From an uncultured Eubacteriaceae bacterium (lineage in GTDB: Bacteria; Bacillota; Clostridia; Eubacteriales; Eubacteriaceae), in the NCBI GenBank assembly GCA_947630385.1, contig CANRHG010000125.1:1-5727 (forward strand): DNA of 5,727 bases, given 5' to 3'. The translations under genes were made by a program, and so were the position numbers. The notes beneath the pieces are model-generated. The model was not told the origin of the DNA and searched no databases. It worked only from the letters and a program-made list of their open reading frames with translations. Shown one piece after another: positions 5,387-5,727 of the stretch. Position 1 is the first letter of the stretch, and the number at the start of each line of letters is the position of its first letter.

Positions 5387-5727
5387 TTAATTTCCGTCCG
5401 GCTTTCCTTTAAGTCTTTCGATTTCTTCTCTTAATTCATTGATCGTTTGCTTTTGCGTTTTAACTTCCTTGTTTAAATTCTCATTTTTAGTTTGAACATT
5501 TTTTACGGTTAATTCAAGATCATCAATCTTCCGGTCTCTGTCTTTAATTGTTATTTTTTGCTCATCGATCGTTTTATTTTTGGCTTCGATCGTTTTATCT
5601 CTGGCTTCGATTGTTACCTTCTGCTCGTCGATCGTTTTATCTCGATCTTTAATTGTTACCTTTTGCTCATCGATCGTTTTATCTCGCGTTTTAACGATGT
5701 TTTCTAGATTTAAATATCTTCGTAGAA
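5387..5727 (-). CDS. Heptad-repeat coiled-coil protein (N-terminus off window)
   Basis: On the minus strand a frame runs uninterrupted from the right edge to a TAA at 5389-5387, giving 112 residues. No ATG, GTG or TTG lies in frame, so the gene starts beyond the window. After LRRYLNLENIV, residues about 12-109 form fourteen seven-residue units with Ile or Val at the last position, for example DEQKVTI, KDRDKTI and EARDKTI. The final units (NELREEI, ERLKGKP) have Leu at the third position, giving a classical a/d coiled coil. The earlier units carry Arg or Gln there instead, a more polar core. It ends KGKPDGN. The protein is highly charged and lysine-rich, with no membrane segment in this part. 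The function is unknown; a structural spacer or oligomerisation rod is the simplest reading. The DNA is AT-rich and internally repetitive. It converges on the MazG-like gene. Confidence 0.75.
   Translation of the reverse strand, partial: LRRYLNLENIVKTRDKTIDEQKVTIKDRDKTIDEQKVTIEARDKTIEAKNKTIDEQKITIKDRDRKIDDLELTVKNVQTKNENLNKEVKTQKQTINELREEIERLKGKPDGN
5504..5692 (-). repeat. In-frame 21/42-base tandem repeats
   Basis: The 14-residue units of the coiled-coil gene are also repeated in the DNA: 5651-5692, 5609-5650, a half unit 5588-5608, 5546-5587 and a diverged copy 5504-5545. By direct comparison the first two units match at 36 of 42 bases. On the plus strand the core CGATCGTTTTAT occurs exactly at 5566, 5587, 5629 and 5671, that is at spacings of 21, 42 and 42. 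All spacings are multiples of 21, so gain or loss of units keeps both the frame and the heptad register. Confidence 0.9.

Noticed and set aside
5504..5692. CRISPR-like array in the repetitive region
   Set aside because: The repeats are contiguous, all spaced in multiples of 21 bases and in frame with a heptad coiled coil. There are no unique spacers.

Overview
The window carries the distal part of a lysine/diaminopimelate (DAP) operon, read left to right, followed by three lineage-specific genes of unknown or uncertain function. The acetylated DAP branch (a DapH-type N-acetyltransferase rather than a succinyltransferase), strong AGGAG/GGAGG ribosome binding sites, a UUG start on dapB and compact Rho-independent terminators all point to a Gram-positive Bacillota lineage. 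Base composition is intermediate in the dap genes, with many GTC and ATC codons, and clearly AT-richer toward the right end. I cannot name a genus.

Layout: (1) positions 1-4853 hold asd (its first few codons lie off the left edge), dapA, dapB, dapH and a HAD-family phosphatase/phosphoglucomutase, joined by gaps of 0-13 bases or overlaps of 8 and 20 bases. After 39 bases comes a membrane-protein gene whose best start is ATG 4035, not the longer TTG-initiated frame. A GC-rich hairpin with a U-tract (4858-4885) closes this unit. (2) Positions 4894-5322 are a single-gene unit: a candidate promoter, a strong Shine-Dalgarno, a small MazG-like nucleotide pyrophosphohydrolase homologue with an altered metal-binding motif, and a terminator hairpin that begins inside the gene and carries its stop codon in the apical loop. 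(3) From 5387 to the right edge, on the minus strand, lies the 3' part of a gene for a heptad-repeat coiled-coil protein. Its DNA shows 21/42-base tandem repeats. It has no start codon in the window, so it is missed by start-to-stop ORF calling.

How the genes work together: Asd makes aspartate semialdehyde, DapA condenses it with pyruvate, DapB reduces the product to tetrahydrodipicolinate, and DapH acetylates that, committing it to meso-DAP and lysine. The later aminotransferase, deacetylase, epimerase and decarboxylase steps are not in this window. The HAD protein is translationally tied to dapH but has no obvious step in the pathway. I do not see a clearly new multi-gene system. The most interesting items are the degenerate MazG motif, the repeat protein at the edge, and the tightly packed terminator/promoter region at 5284-5331.
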